Positions 42,972-53,026 of a DNA stretch of 64,000 nucleotides are shown piece after piece. Every line of letters begins with the position of its first letter. Position 1 is the first letter of the stretch. Source of the stretch: Phreatobacter sp. (lineage in GTDB: Bacteria; Pseudomonadota; Alphaproteobacteria; Rhizobiales; Phreatobacteraceae); assembly GCF_022843985.1 (NCBI RefSeq), contig NZ_JALHMP010000019.1, forward strand, positions 1-64,000, in the 5' to 3' direction. The notes under the pieces were generated by a model. That model worked only from the letters and a program-made list of their open reading frames with translations. It was not told where the DNA came from and made no database searches. The translations under genes were made by a program, and so were the position numbers.

Positions 42972-42992
42972 CCGCCCCGGAAGGGCGGCTTT
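42972..42992 (+). terminator. Rho-independent terminator after FlaG-like gene
   Basis: CCGCCC-CGGAA-GGGCGG-CTTTT. Confidence 0.65.
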
Positions 42993-43010
42993 TGGCGTTG
43001 CGGATCCAGG

Positions 43011-43874
43011 TTATCCACCGCCCCTGCGCGGGGCGAGCAGGATCAGGGTCACGCCGGCGAGGACCACCGCCGATCCCGCGATCATCCGCATGTCGAAACT
43101 GTCGCCGGTGATCAGCACGCCGAGACCGATGGCCATCAGCGGGCACATCAGCGTTAGCGTCGAGATGAGATTGGCCTCGTATTTCATGATCAGTTTGAAG
43201 AACAGGCTGTGCCCGAGAAGCGAGACGAACAGCGCCGTGTAGACGAGCGCCATGAGAAAGGGCCAGCCGGCATGCACCGCCCGCTCCAGTTGGTTCGTCT
43301 CCAGGGCCATCGAGCCGAAGGCGAGCGGGATCGACGAGGCGAACCCTACCCAGGCCTGGAACTGCAGCGGCTGCACATTGTGCATCTTCTTCATCAGCAC
43401 GACGCCGAAGGCCGATGCGAAGGCGCTGCCGAGGACGAAGATCAGGCCGACCGAGAGCACGAAGCCCTGAGGATCGTACATGACGAGGACAGCGCCCGCG
43501 AAGGCGAGCGCGATACCGGTGCCGCGGCGCCAGTCGATCCGCTCGCCGAGCATGACCACCGACAGGAGGGCGGTGATCGGCACGCCGAGCTGTGTCACCA
43601 CCGCCGCGCTCGACGGCGTCGCCGTCATCAGGCCGATGGAAACGAGGCCAAATCCCCCCGCCCCCATCATCAAGCCGACCAGCGCGATGCGCCAGCGCGG
43701 CCGCGGCCAGGGCAGCAGCCAGGGCAGCGCCACCAGCAGCACCAGGACGAAGCGGAGCGAGGAGAACAGGAGCGGCGGAATGTCGAGATGAACGAGCGCC
43801 AGCTTCGTCACGATGAAATTGGTTGCCCAGATCAGGCAGACCAGCATCAGAAGGGCGAAGTCGCGCAGGAGCAT
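43011..43874 (-). CDS. EamA/DMT family transporter
   Basis: LLMLVCLIWATNFIVTKLALVHLDIPPLLFSSLRFVLVLLVALPWLLP, 10-TM pattern. Confidence 0.87.
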   Translation of the reverse strand: MLLRDFALLMLVCLIWATNFIVTKLALVHLDIPPLLFSSLRFVLVLLVALPWLLPWPRPRWRIALVGLMMGAGGFGLVSIGLMTATPSSAAVVTQLGVPITALLSVVMLGERIDWRRGTGIALAFAGAVLVMYDPQGFVLSVGLIFVLGSAFASAFGVVLMKKMHNVQPLQFQAWVGFASSIPLAFGSMALETNQLERAVHAGWPFLMALVYTALFVSLLGHSLFFKLIMKYEANLISTLTLMCPLMAIGLGVLITGDSFDMRMIAGSAVVLAGVTLILLAPRRGGG

Positions 43875-43968
43875 TCTCCCGCTTGCGACAGCACGGGCCC
43901 GGGCGCAACCGGCTGGGCCGCGCGGCAGTCATGCCGGGGCGCCGCCCCGCGGTCGGATCCAGCCCGGA

Positions 43969-45360
43969 TCAGCCCGGCGCGATCATCTTGCGCGGGTCGA
44001 CCAGACGGTCATAGTCCGCGGCGCTGACGAGGCCGGTCTTCAGCGCCTCCTCCCTCAGCGTCGTGCCGTTAGCGTGCGCGGTCTTGGCGATCTTCGCCGC
44101 CGCGTCGTAGCCGATCGTCGGGGCGAGCGCCGTCACCAGCATGAGCGAGCGCTCGACACCGGCGCGGATATTGTCCTCGCGCGGGACGATGCCGACGACG
44201 CAATGGTCGGTGAAGGAGACCGCGGCATCGGCCATCAGCCGCACCGATTGCAGGAAATTATAGGCCATGACCGGGTTGAAGACGTTCAGCTCGAAATGGC
44301 CCTGGCTGCCGGCGAAGGTCAGCGCGGCATGATTGCCGAAGATCTGGACGCAGACCTGCGTCAGCGCCTCGCACTGGGTCGGATTGACCTTGCCCGGCAT
44401 GATCGAGGAGCCCGGCTCGTTCTCCGGCAGCGCCAGTTCGCCGAGGCCGGCGCGCGGGCCCGAGCCGAGAAAGCGGATGTCGTTGGCGATCTTGAAGAGC
44501 GAGGCCGCCACCGTGTTGATCGCCCCGTGCGAGAAGACCATCGCGTCATGGGCGGCGAGCGCCTCGAACTTGTTCGGCGCCGAGGTGAACGGCAGGCCGG
44601 TGATCGCGGCGATCCGCTCGGCAACCGCAGTGGCGAAACCGACGGGGGCATTGAGCCCGGTGCCGACGGCGGTGCCGCCCTGTGCCAGTTCCATCAGCGC
44701 CGGCAGCGTCAGTTCGATCCGGGCGATGCCGTTCGCCACCTGCTGCGCGTAGCCGGAAAATTCCTGGCCCAGCGTCAGCGGCGTCGCGTCCTGGGTATGG
44801 GTGCGGCCGATCTTGATGATCTCCGTCCAGGCGCGCGCCTTGGCATCGAGGGCCGCATGCAGATGGGTCAGGGCCGGCAGCAGGCGATGCACGATCTCCT
44901 CGGCACAGGCAACATGCATGGCGGTCGGAAAGGTGTCGTTCGACGACTGGCTCATATTGACGTGGTCGTTGGGATGGACCGGTGTCTTGGAGCCCAGCGT
45001 CCCGCCGGCCATCTCGATGGCGCGGTTGGAGATCACCTCGTTGGCGTTCATGTTCGACTGTGTGCCAGAGCCGGTCTGCCAAACCACCAGCGGGAAATGG
45101 TCGTCGAGCCGGCCGTCGATCACCTCCTGCGCCGCGGCGACGATCGTCGCGCCGATCGCCGGGTCGAGCCGGCCGAGTGCCATGTTGGTCTCGGCGGCCG
45201 CCCGCTTGACGATGCCGAGCGCCCGCACGATGGCCGCCGGCTGCTTTTCCAAGCCGATCCGGAAATTGCCGAGGGAGCGCTGCGCCTGGGCTCCCCAGTA
45301 GCGGTCGGACGCAACGGCGATGGGGCCGAACGTGTCGGTTTCGATGCGGGTTTTCGCCAT
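43969..45360 (-). CDS. fumC: class II fumarate hydratase
   Basis: [33 protein letters not shown]...[21 protein letters not shown]...[20 protein letters not shown]. Confidence 0.97.
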   Translation of the reverse strand: MAKTRIETDTFGPIAVASDRYWGAQAQRSLGNFRIGLEKQPAAIVRALGIVKRAAAETNMALGRLDPAIGATIVAAAQEVIDGRLDDHFPLVVWQTGSGTQSNMNANEVISNRAIEMAGGTLGSKTPVHPNDHVNMSQSSNDTFPTAMHVACAEEIVHRLLPALTHLHAALDAKARAWTEIIKIGRTHTQDATPLTLGQEFSGYAQQVANGIARIELTLPALMELAQGGTAVGTGLNAPVGFATAVAERIAAITGLPFTSAPNKFEALAAHDAMVFSHGAINTVAASLFKIANDIRFLGSGPRAGLGELALPENEPGSSIMPGKVNPTQCEALTQVCVQIFGNHAALTFAGSQGHFELNVFNPVMAYNFLQSVRLMADAAVSFTDHCVVGIVPREDNIRAGVERSLMLVTALAPTIGYDAAAKIAKTAHANGTTLREEALKTGLVSAADYDRLVDPRKMIAPG

Positions 45361-45505
45361 GAATCGGTCTCCGGAGGCCGTCCGGCGGGGGGACGGGCCA
45401 TCGACGTCGCGGGGAGCCCGCGCGGTCTCGATACGCCTCCGGGATAGACCCGAAGCACGCGGCGCGCAATCGGGCAGGACATGGCGCGGCAGGCCCCCGC
45501 CCCAC

Positions 45506-45522
45506 CCGGCAATTCCTGCCGG
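45506..45522. promoter_or_regulatory. palindromic element upstream of flagellin (variant of the flagellar palindrome)
   Basis: CCGGCA-ATTCC-TGCCGG. Confidence 0.35.
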
Positions 45523-45605
45523 TTAACTCTTGCCGTGTCGCACAGGCCACAGGGACCTGAGCCAACCCCTTTAAATCGCGCGCGATTTTGGTTTCGAGAC
45601 GAAAA

Positions 45606-45620
45606 TTAACTTTTGATTAG
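45606..45620. promoter_or_regulatory. CtrA-like box (one mismatch) upstream of flagellin
   Basis: TTAA CTTTTGA TTAG. Confidence 0.3.
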
Positions 45621-45683
45621 GGTTAACGCGGCAGGGTGCGTCAAAGGCCCGTGAGAATCGTCGGGCCCGGCCGAGGACCACCC

Positions 45684-46904
45684 ATGAGCGACATCGTCCT
45701 TTCAAAAGGCATTCGCGGCAATCTTCTCTCGCTGATGAGCACCGCCGACCTGCGTGACCGCACCCAGTTTCGGCTCTCCACCGGCAAGAAGGTGAACTCC
45801 GCGCTGGACAATCCCGGCAACTTCTTCTCCGCCGCGATGCTCAATTCGCGCGCCACCGACATCACCAACCTGCTCGATGGCATCGGCACCGCGATCAAGA
45901 CCCTGGAAGCGGCCGACAACGGCATCCGCTCCATCGTCCGCGTCGTCGAAAACGCCCAGGCCCTGGCCCGTCAGGCCCAGGGATCGGCCGCCACCACCGC
46001 CCGTCTCGGTGGCGTCCTGCCTGTGGTCAACGGCGCCCAGGGCGCCATGACCATGACCACACCGCTTACCAGCCTCGGATTCTCCAATACCGAGACCATC
46101 ACCATCAACACCGGAACCAACCGCTCGACGACCCTGACGATCGGCGCCGGCATGACGGTTGGCGACCTCATCAACGCCGTCAACGACAACACGTCGGAAG
46201 CAACGGCCAGCGGCGTCGGCGTGACCGTCGGCACCGCGGCCGGCGCCGATGCGCGGGCCCTGCTCTCTCCCGATGGCCGCCTCGTTCTCGAATCCGTCGG
46301 CACCCAGCCGATCACCCTCTCCTCGTCCAATGCCGGCACCGCCCTCACGAATATGGGCTTCGGCCTGAACGACCGGACCAAACCCGCCGGCGAGCTCAAT
46401 GTCACCCGCTCGAACATCGCCGCCCAGTTTTCCGAACTGCGCCGCCAGATCGATCAGTTGGCCAAGGATTCCGGCTTCAACGGCGTCAATCTTCTGAACG
46501 CCGACACTCTCCAGGCCATGTTCAACGAGCGGCAGACCTCGTCGCTGACGATCACCGGCGTGCGGTTCTCGGTCAACGAGGACCTGGCGATCGGCGACCA
46601 GATGAACAACTTCCAGACCGATCGCGACATTAACGTCGCCATGGCCGACCTGTCCCAGGCCATGGCGCGGCTGCGCTCGCAGTCGAGCGCCTTCGGCTCC
46701 AACCTGGCCCTGGTGCAGATCCGCCAGAAATTCACCCAGGAAATGGCCAACACGCTGAAGACCGGCGCCGACAACCTGGTGCTGGCCGACATGAACGAGG
46801 AAGGCGCCAACATGCTCGCCCTCCAGACCCGCCAGCAGCTCTCCACCCAGGCCCTGTCGCTCGCGAACCAGGCCGACCAGAGCGTCCTCAGCCTGTTCGG
46901 CTAA
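45684..46904 (+). CDS. flagellin
   Basis: MSDIVLSKGIRGNLLSLMSTADLRDRTQFRLSTGKKVNSALDNPGNFFSAAMLNSRATDITNLLDGIGTAIKTLEAADNGI...LALQTRQQLSTQALSLANQADQSVLSLFG; start reassigned to 45684. Confidence 0.95.
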   Translation: MSDIVLSKGIRGNLLSLMSTADLRDRTQFRLSTGKKVNSALDNPGNFFSAAMLNSRATDITNLLDGIGTAIKTLEAADNGIRSIVRVVENAQALARQAQGSAATTARLGGVLPVVNGAQGAMTMTTPLTSLGFSNTETITINTGTNRSTTLTIGAGMTVGDLINAVNDNTSEATASGVGVTVGTAAGADARALLSPDGRLVLESVGTQPITLSSSNAGTALTNMGFGLNDRTKPAGELNVTRSNIAAQFSELRRQIDQLAKDSGFNGVNLLNADTLQAMFNERQTSSLTITGVRFSVNEDLAIGDQMNNFQTDRDINVAMADLSQAMARLRSQSSAFGSNLALVQIRQKFTQEMANTLKTGADNLVLADMNEEGANMLALQTRQQLSTQALSLANQADQSVLSLFG

Positions 46905-47033
46905 GGGGGTTGAAGGGCCGAGGCCGCGCCGCGTGATCAACAGGAACCGGAGGACGCCGCTGCTCGGGAAGGTCATGCCATCGCGGGCGCATGTGCTAGC
47001 ATCTCGCGTTGACGAATCGTGCGGAGGCTCGGG

Positions 47034-47447
47034 ATGGCGCTCAAGGTCGAATTGAAGCCCGGCGAGAAGTTCATTCTCGGCGACAGCGTCATTGTCAATG
47101 ACGACCAGCGCACCCGGCTGACCATCGAGGGCGAGGCGCCGATCCTGCGCGAGAAGGACGTCATGACGGTGGAAGCCGCCGACACGCCCTGCAAGAAGAT
47201 CTATCTCCTCGTCCAGCTGATGTACCTGTCCCGCGATCCCGGCCGTCATCACAAGATGTATTTCGACCTGGTCAACGACGTGGTGAAGGCGGCCCCCTCC
47301 ACTCTCGGCTTCATCGACGACATCAACAATCACATATTAACCGGTTCGCTGTACAAAGCTCTAAAGGCCACGAAGGGCCTGATCGAGTACGAAGGGACTC
47401 TGTTGGGTCATGCATCACGGAGCAGCGGCGTACGCGTCGACCGCTAA
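47034..47447 (+). CDS. flbT: flagellar biosynthesis repressor FlbT
   Basis: MALKVELKPGEKFILGDSVIVNDDQRTRLTIEGEAPILREKDVMT. Confidence 0.95.
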   Translation: MALKVELKPGEKFILGDSVIVNDDQRTRLTIEGEAPILREKDVMTVEAADTPCKKIYLLVQLMYLSRDPGRHHKMYFDLVNDVVKAAPSTLGFIDDINNHILTGSLYKALKATKGLIEYEGTLLGHASRSSGVRVDR

Positions 47448-47781
47448 GGTCACGGCAACAACGAACCCGCGCGATCTGGAGGCGAGCCTGCTCCTGAGGG
47501 CGGCGGCCAGACTGCAGTCGGTGAAGGACAATTGGGACACCGGAAAGGCCGAGCTCGGCCCGGCCCTTGCCTATAACCGCAAGCTCTGGACGATCCTGTC
47601 GACCTCGGCGACCCAGCCCGACAACCCGCTGCCGCTGCCGATCAAGAACAACATCGCCAATCTCGGCCTGTTCATCTTCCAGCGCACCATCGACATCGAG
47701 ATCGCGCCGGCGCCCGAGAAGCTTGGAATTCTCGTCACCATCAATTCGAACATCGCCGCGGGCCTCGCCGGCCGCGGCTGA
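47410..47781 (+). CDS. flaF: flagellar biosynthesis regulator FlaF
   Basis: AAYASTAKVTATTNPRDLEASLLLRAAARLQSVKDNW...NRKLWTILSTSATQPDNPLPLPIKNNIANLGLFIFQRT; overlaps flbT by 38 bp. Confidence 0.95.
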   Translation: MHHGAAAYASTAKVTATTNPRDLEASLLLRAAARLQSVKDNWDTGKAELGPALAYNRKLWTILSTSATQPDNPLPLPIKNNIANLGLFIFQRTIDIEIAPAPEKLGILVTINSNIAAGLAGRG

Positions 47782-47800
47782 GGCAGGCCGCCTGGCCGCA

Positions 47801-47842
47801 CGCAAAAAGGGGCGCAACCGCTGATGGCTGCGCCCTTTTGCG
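47801..47842. terminator. bidirectional terminator between convergent flaF and flgL
   Basis: CGCAAAAAGGGGCGCA ... TGCGCCCTTTTGCG inverted repeat with A/T-rich flanks in both orientations. Confidence 0.75.
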
Positions 47843-47868
47843 TGGGGGCGGGGATGCGGCGCCGTTTC

Positions 47869-49452
47869 TTACATATAGTTGACGATGGTGAGCTTGGAGA
47901 GCATCGAGCTCGTCTGGTAGCTCGCCTGCAGATTCGTCTGCAGCGCCAGGATCTGCACTGTGACGTCATTATCGTCGACGCCCTCGATGTCGGCGAGCAG
48001 CCCGCCGAGCATGGCGCGGCGGTCGCTGTGGCGGGTCTTGGCGGAATCGGCGGCAGTGTTGGCGGCGGCGATCTCGATCTGGATCGACTGTACCGTCTGG
48101 CTGGCCTTGTCCATGCTGAGGCCGGAAACGACCCGCGGCGTCAGCGCCTGAAAGCGCTCGAGCCCGTTCGGATCGCTTTCGCTGAAGCGCAGCGAACTCG
48201 CCACCGCCATGTATTGGACCGCGGTGCGCAGCGCTTCCTCGTCGGCGCGCACGCCGTAGAAGACCGCCTGCGAATTGTCGACTTCGGCGGAGGCGGTGGC
48301 GCGGGGGTTCGGCGAGACCCGGTCCCCCTGGTACCAGCGCACGGTGCGGGCCTCGGCATTCTGCGGCGTGTCATAGGCGATGGCATCGGCCATGGTCCCG
48401 GACACGCCCGCCACCAGCCGCTTCGGCACGCCCGGCTCAATCGCCGGCGGGCCGACCAGGGCCGCGGCCTGCGTCTCGCCATGGAAGAAATCGTCGCCGG
48501 CCTTCACGGCCGAGGCGGCGGCGAGCTTCGTGCCGACCATCCGGCTGACCTGCGTGCCGAGCGCGGCCCGCAGATTGTTCAGCGTGTCGGCCGAGGTGGC
48601 GCCGACCCGGAACTGGTCGGGCGCGACCAGTTGCGCATCCGCCGCGACCGCGGTCAGGGTCAGGTTCTCGATGCTGCCGTCCGGCAGGGTGAAGCCGATG
48701 GTGAGGGACTGGTTCGGCGCGGCATTGCCGGCGCCCGCAGCAATGGAAACCGAGGCGGGCGGACCCGCTGTCCGCGTCGCCGTCAGGCCGTCCACCGCGC
48801 CCGAGACGAGGCCGACCTTCAGCCCGAACGCATGGGTGCCGTCTTCGGCCAGCGTCACGGGCTGCGTCCCCGTCGCCGAGAGGGTCAGCCGGCCGGTGGC
48901 GGCCGGGTTGCTCTCCGGATTGGCGGAGGCGACACCAAGATCGGCCTGCATTCTCTGCAGCAGGACGGTCTTGAACCCGTCCTTGGAATTGTCACCGCTG
49001 AGGAAGATCGAGGGATCGAGCACTGGCGGCGTCGCCGACTTGCGGCCGCCGAAGACATAGCGGGTCCCGTCGTTGGCATTGAGCATGGAGACGACAGCAT
49101 TCAGCCCGTCGCCGGCGGCGACCTGGCCGATGGTGCGACCCGAGGAGAGCTTGTACTCATTCGGCTGGAACGACGTCTTGGTCGAGGAGACCGTCTTGGC
49201 GATCCCGGTCAGCGAGGTGTCGATGATCGAGATGCGCGTGGTCACCAGGGAGATGCTTTGCTGCCAGGCATCGATCTGGCTCATCGATGCACGAAAGGCG
49301 AGCGAGAAACCGCGCTCGGGGCCGAGGCCTCCGTAAGTTTCCGACTTCTTGCCGGAGCCGAGCTGCCGCTGCAGATCGGACAACTGGGCCTTCATACGCA
49401 TGAAGTCGCTGGCATTCAGGCCGGACAGGATCCCTGCGGTACGGATGGACAT
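47869..49452 (-). CDS. flgL: flagellar hook-associated protein FlgL-like
   Basis: N-terminal MKAQLSDLQRQLGSGKKSETYGGLGPERGFSLAFRASMSQIDAWQQSI (flagellin/FlgL N-domain); downstream of flgK. Confidence 0.85.
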   Translation of the reverse strand: MSIRTAGILSGLNASDFMRMKAQLSDLQRQLGSGKKSETYGGLGPERGFSLAFRASMSQIDAWQQSISLVTTRISIIDTSLTGIAKTVSSTKTSFQPNEYKLSSGRTIGQVAAGDGLNAVVSMLNANDGTRYVFGGRKSATPPVLDPSIFLSGDNSKDGFKTVLLQRMQADLGVASANPESNPAATGRLTLSATGTQPVTLAEDGTHAFGLKVGLVSGAVDGLTATRTAGPPASVSIAAGAGNAAPNQSLTIGFTLPDGSIENLTLTAVAADAQLVAPDQFRVGATSADTLNNLRAALGTQVSRMVGTKLAAASAVKAGDDFFHGETQAAALVGPPAIEPGVPKRLVAGVSGTMADAIAYDTPQNAEARTVRWYQGDRVSPNPRATASAEVDNSQAVFYGVRADEEALRTAVQYMAVASSLRFSESDPNGLERFQALTPRVVSGLSMDKASQTVQSIQIEIAAANTAADSAKTRHSDRRAMLGGLLADIEGVDDNDVTVQILALQTNLQASYQTSSMLSKLTIVNYM

Positions 49453-49460
49453 GATGCCCC

Positions 49461-51353
49461 TTACATTCTCTGGAGAGATTCCAGCATCTCGCGGACGGCG
49501 CTCATGACACGCGCATTGGCGCCGTAAGCCGTCTGGAGCTGGATCAGGAGCGTCATCTCATTGTCGATATTGACCGCCGCCACGCTGTCGAACCGCGCTT
49601 GCAGCTGCGTGACCACGGCCTCCTGGCCTTGCGAGACCTGCAAGGCGCTGGCGGCGTCGTTGGTCTGAGTGACGATGACGGAGCGCGCATAGGACAGCAC
49701 CGAGCCCTGGAAGGGGTTCGACGTCGTGCCGAGGCCACCGGCCGGGGCGAAGTAGCGTTCGGTATTGGCCAAGGCGGCAACAAGGAAGGAGGGGCGCGTC
49801 TCGTCCGATTCCAGCGTCGTCGGACTGATCTTCACCAGCGCGCTGGGATCGGCCTTGAGGGCAGCGTTGACATCGATACGGGCGGCGAAGCCGACATACT
49901 GAGACCTGGAAGCTGTGACCTGATTGCTGTAGAGACCGCCGGCCCCTGCGGGGTCGGTGAAGAAGGGCATAGCGCTGCCACCGTCGGCCAACGTGCGCGC
50001 CGTGACATTGGCGGCGGCCCGACCAACCCTGGCGCCGCCGGCGACGGTCGGATCGGCGAGGACCCTCAGATTGCCGCCATTGACCGAGATGGCGAAGGCG
50101 CCGGCGGGAGCGCCGGCCCCCGCGGCCCAGGTGTCGATCGCCGCCTGAATCTGGGTTGCATGGGCTGCCGACGAAGTTCCGGTGAGGCGGAAAACGATGT
50201 CGTTGGGGTCGGCGGTCATGGGATCGGACATCGGCAAGGTCGTGTCATCGACCCGCTTGAAGGTGATCTTCTGCGTGACGCCGTTGGCCGTCAGTTCGAG
50301 GGATACCGTATCGCCGTCAACAAGGCCGCTGCGCAGCGCGGTGTCGAAGCCGGTCGTCGGCCCCGGCCCAGCCACGGTGACGGGCGTCGAGGTGGATGTG
50401 TTGCCGAGCGCCTCGGCCAGGGTGGCGGCGATCTGGTCAAGCTGCGCCTGGGTCGCCGGAAGGTCCTTGTCGCGCAGTTCGATCAGCGCGGCGATCCTTC
50501 CCGACGTGAACACGCCGGCAGCGATCAGGTCGATGGTGCCTGACGTGGTGCTGGCCGTGATGGTACCGACGGTGCGCTTGGCGGGATCCTTGTCATAGAC
50601 GTTGGTCGGCCCGATGATGTCGCGGGCATCGAAGGACAGCTCCGAGCGGCTGGTCGACAGCAGCACGAAGCCCGCCCCGCCATAAAGCTGCACCGCGCCG
50701 CTGTCGTCATAGACGGTGCGGACCTGCACATAGTCGGCAATCTCCGCCACCATGGCGTCGCGCTGGTCGAGGAGGCCGACGCGGCTCTCGTCGGTGAAGG
50801 CCACGGACAGGCGGCTGTTGATCTTCGACAGGTCGGTCAGCAGCGTGTTGAGGCGAACGGTGGCATCGGCGAGGCCGCTCTCCGCATCGAGGCGCATGTC
50901 CTGCGTCGTGCTCGACAGGCTGCGCAGCGTCTGCGTGACGACGGTGGCGGAATTGATGACGCCGGCCCGGGCCGTGTCGCTCTCCGGCGAGGTCAGCAGC
51001 GTCTGGAACGAGGACGAGAAGGTGTTCAGCACCGTATCGAGGGCGCGTGCCGAGCCGGGCGCGCCCATCATCTGGTCGAGCCGCGACAGGAATTGCGAAC
51101 GTGTCGACGCATAGCCGGCATTGGAGCGTTCGCCGACAAGCTGGCGCTGCACAAAGGCGTCATATTCGCGCCGGATCGAGCCGACCTTGACGCCGGCGAT
51201 CTGGTCGCCGGCAAGCGCATCGACCGGATCGATCAGCTTGCGGGTATAGCTGGGGTTCCCTGCATTGGCGATGTTGGCGCTGGTCAGCGCCGTCGCTGTC
51301 GAGGTGAACCGCAGTCCCGAGAGCGAATTGCTCAGCGCGCTGGTCAAAGTCAT
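49461..51353 (-). CDS. flgK: flagellar hook-associated protein FlgK
   Basis: LTSALSNSLSGLRFTSTATALTSANIANAGNPSYTRKLID...NIDNEMTLLIQLQTAYGANARVMSAVREMLESLQRM. Confidence 0.93.
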   Translation of the reverse strand: MTLTSALSNSLSGLRFTSTATALTSANIANAGNPSYTRKLIDPVDALAGDQIAGVKVGSIRREYDAFVQRQLVGERSNAGYASTRSQFLSRLDQMMGAPGSARALDTVLNTFSSSFQTLLTSPESDTARAGVINSATVVTQTLRSLSSTTQDMRLDAESGLADATVRLNTLLTDLSKINSRLSVAFTDESRVGLLDQRDAMVAEIADYVQVRTVYDDSGAVQLYGGAGFVLLSTSRSELSFDARDIIGPTNVYDKDPAKRTVGTITASTTSGTIDLIAAGVFTSGRIAALIELRDKDLPATQAQLDQIAATLAEALGNTSTSTPVTVAGPGPTTGFDTALRSGLVDGDTVSLELTANGVTQKITFKRVDDTTLPMSDPMTADPNDIVFRLTGTSSAAHATQIQAAIDTWAAGAGAPAGAFAISVNGGNLRVLADPTVAGGARVGRAAANVTARTLADGGSAMPFFTDPAGAGGLYSNQVTASRSQYVGFAARIDVNAALKADPSALVKISPTTLESDETRPSFLVAALANTERYFAPAGGLGTTSNPFQGSVLSYARSVIVTQTNDAASALQVSQGQEAVVTQLQARFDSVAAVNIDNEMTLLIQLQTAYGANARVMSAVREMLESLQRM

Positions 51354-51388
51354 GCCCGGTCACTCCTTGCCGTGCGTCACGATCCGCG

Positions 51389-52741
51389 TCAGCGGATCAT
51401 GTTGATCGTTTCCTGCAGCATCGAGTTGGACGTCGTGACGATCCGCGTATTGGCCGCATAGGCCTGCTGGGTGATGATCAGCTTGGTGAACTCTTCGGAG
51501 ATGTCGACGTTCGAGCTCTCAAGGCTCTGCGACATGATTCGGCCGGAAGCACCGAGGATCGGCGGCCCCGATCCCGACGTCTCGGCGAAGGCTCCGCCGT
51601 CGAGACGCTTCAGCATGTTGTCGCCATTGAAGCTGGCGAGCGGAATGGAGAAAAGGTCGACGGACTGGCCGTTGGAATAGTTGCCGCGAACCCGTCCCGA
51701 ATCGGTGATCGCCACGTTCATCAGCTCGCCGACCGCATAGCCGTTCTGGCCGATATCGGTGACCTGCACAGTGCCGTCGGAGCGCGCATATTGCGACAGG
51801 CCATTGGTGCCGATATCGAGCGTCACATTGCCGATATTGGTACCGTTGACCGTCAGGTTTGGGAAGCTCGGGTTGGCGGTCGGCGCAGTCAATTGCCCGG
51901 TTGCAGAGAAGGTGAAGTCGCCACCGATCCGGGTCCAGGTCTCAGCCCCCGTCGCCGAAGCGGACTGGTAATAGGCGCTCCAGGTGTCGGACACGGCCGG
52001 CGGACCGGCGGCGGCATTCGCCGTCTTGGCCCAGCGGATCTGGACGTTCACCTCGTTGCCGAGTGTGTCATAGGCCGTCTGCGAACCGCCGGCGATGGAG
52101 GTCGCAACGAAGTCGGCCGCATTCGTCGGGCCGATCGTCGCTTGGCCGATCAGCGAGGCCTGCATCAGTTCCGTGCCGGCGACGCTGGTGGCATTGGCCG
52201 TGTTCGGCCGCGTCGGAAGGCTGGCGCGGTACTTCAGATTGTCGGTTGCGCGGGCGGGAATGACATCGTTGGTGATCTGGATCGGCACCGGCGAGGAACC
52301 AAGCGGGTTGCCGGTGTTGCGGTCAAGCGGCAGGCCGCGCAGGTAGTAGCCGGCACCGTTGACCATATAGCCATTGGCGTCGACCGCGAAGTCGCCGCGG
52401 CGGGTAAAGGCGTTGGAGGTGGAGAAGGTCGGCCTGCCGTCGACAAAGCCCGACGGTTGCTGGACGACGAAATAGCCGTCACCATTGATGGCGAGGTTAG
52501 TCGTGATCGAGGTCGCCGAAATCTGACCCTGGATCGTGTTGGTCGAGCGCGAAAAGCCGGTGACCGACCCGGACAATTCCCGTTTCGGGGCGGAATCGGG
52601 GATGAGATCGACGAAGCTCGTCTCGATCCGCTTGAAGGCCGTCGTCTGCGAATTGGCGATGTTGCCGGAAATGTTCTCGAGGGCATAGGCCTGCGCCGCC
52701 AGGCCACTGACCGCCGTCGTCATTGCACCGAAGATACCCAT
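51389..52741 (-). CDS. flgE: flagellar hook protein FlgE
   Basis: MGIFGAMTTAVSGLAAQAYALENISGNIANSQTTAFKRIETSFVDLI...SLESSNVDISEEFTKLIITQQAYAANTRIVTTSNSMLQETINMIR; start reassigned to 52741. Confidence 0.95.
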   Translation of the reverse strand: MGIFGAMTTAVSGLAAQAYALENISGNIANSQTTAFKRIETSFVDLIPDSAPKRELSGSVTGFSRSTNTIQGQISATSITTNLAINGDGYFVVQQPSGFVDGRPTFSTSNAFTRRGDFAVDANGYMVNGAGYYLRGLPLDRNTGNPLGSSPVPIQITNDVIPARATDNLKYRASLPTRPNTANATSVAGTELMQASLIGQATIGPTNAADFVATSIAGGSQTAYDTLGNEVNVQIRWAKTANAAAGPPAVSDTWSAYYQSASATGAETWTRIGGDFTFSATGQLTAPTANPSFPNLTVNGTNIGNVTLDIGTNGLSQYARSDGTVQVTDIGQNGYAVGELMNVAITDSGRVRGNYSNGQSVDLFSIPLASFNGDNMLKRLDGGAFAETSGSGPPILGASGRIMSQSLESSNVDISEEFTKLIITQQAYAANTRIVTTSNSMLQETINMIR

Positions 52742-52812
52742 CGAACTTCCCTTCGCCGATGCCGGCAGAACGCGAACGCGACGGACCACCGCCGCACCAT
52801 GCGATCTTCCCG

Positions 52813-52829
52813 TGCAGTCGCCATGCCAA
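52813..52829 (-). promoter_or_regulatory. sigma54 (-24/-12) promoter of flgE operon
   Basis: Minus strand TTGGCATG-GCGA-CTGCA, GG/GC spacing 12 nt, ~72 nt upstream of the flgE ATG. Confidence 0.65.
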
Positions 52830-52899
52830 AGGCCGGGGCAAACGAAAGCACGCGATTTCAGAGACTTGGATGGTTTACAAAGCGTTTATGGCGGTGCAC

Positions 52900-52919
52900 C
52901 GGCACAATTGCCTGTGCCG
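52900..52919. promoter_or_regulatory. inverted repeat upstream of flgE sigma54-type promoter
   Basis: CGGCACA-ATTGCC-TGTGCCG, perfect 7-bp arms, ~70-85 nt upstream of the sigma54-type site. Confidence 0.4.
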
Positions 52920-53026
52920 ATCGGCATATTCTGCCGGGTGTTGCAGGGGCCTGCTGCGGCCCCTACCTTGCCTCCCGACATGGAGGCAGCTGCTTCCGCC
53001 ATCCATCATGACATGAGGCACATCAC

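Noticed and set aside
43813-45447. 544-aa plus-strand ORF
   Set aside because: Antisense to fumC; shadow frame.
45702-47333. 543-aa minus-strand ORF
   Set aside because: Antisense to flagellin and flbT; shadow frame.
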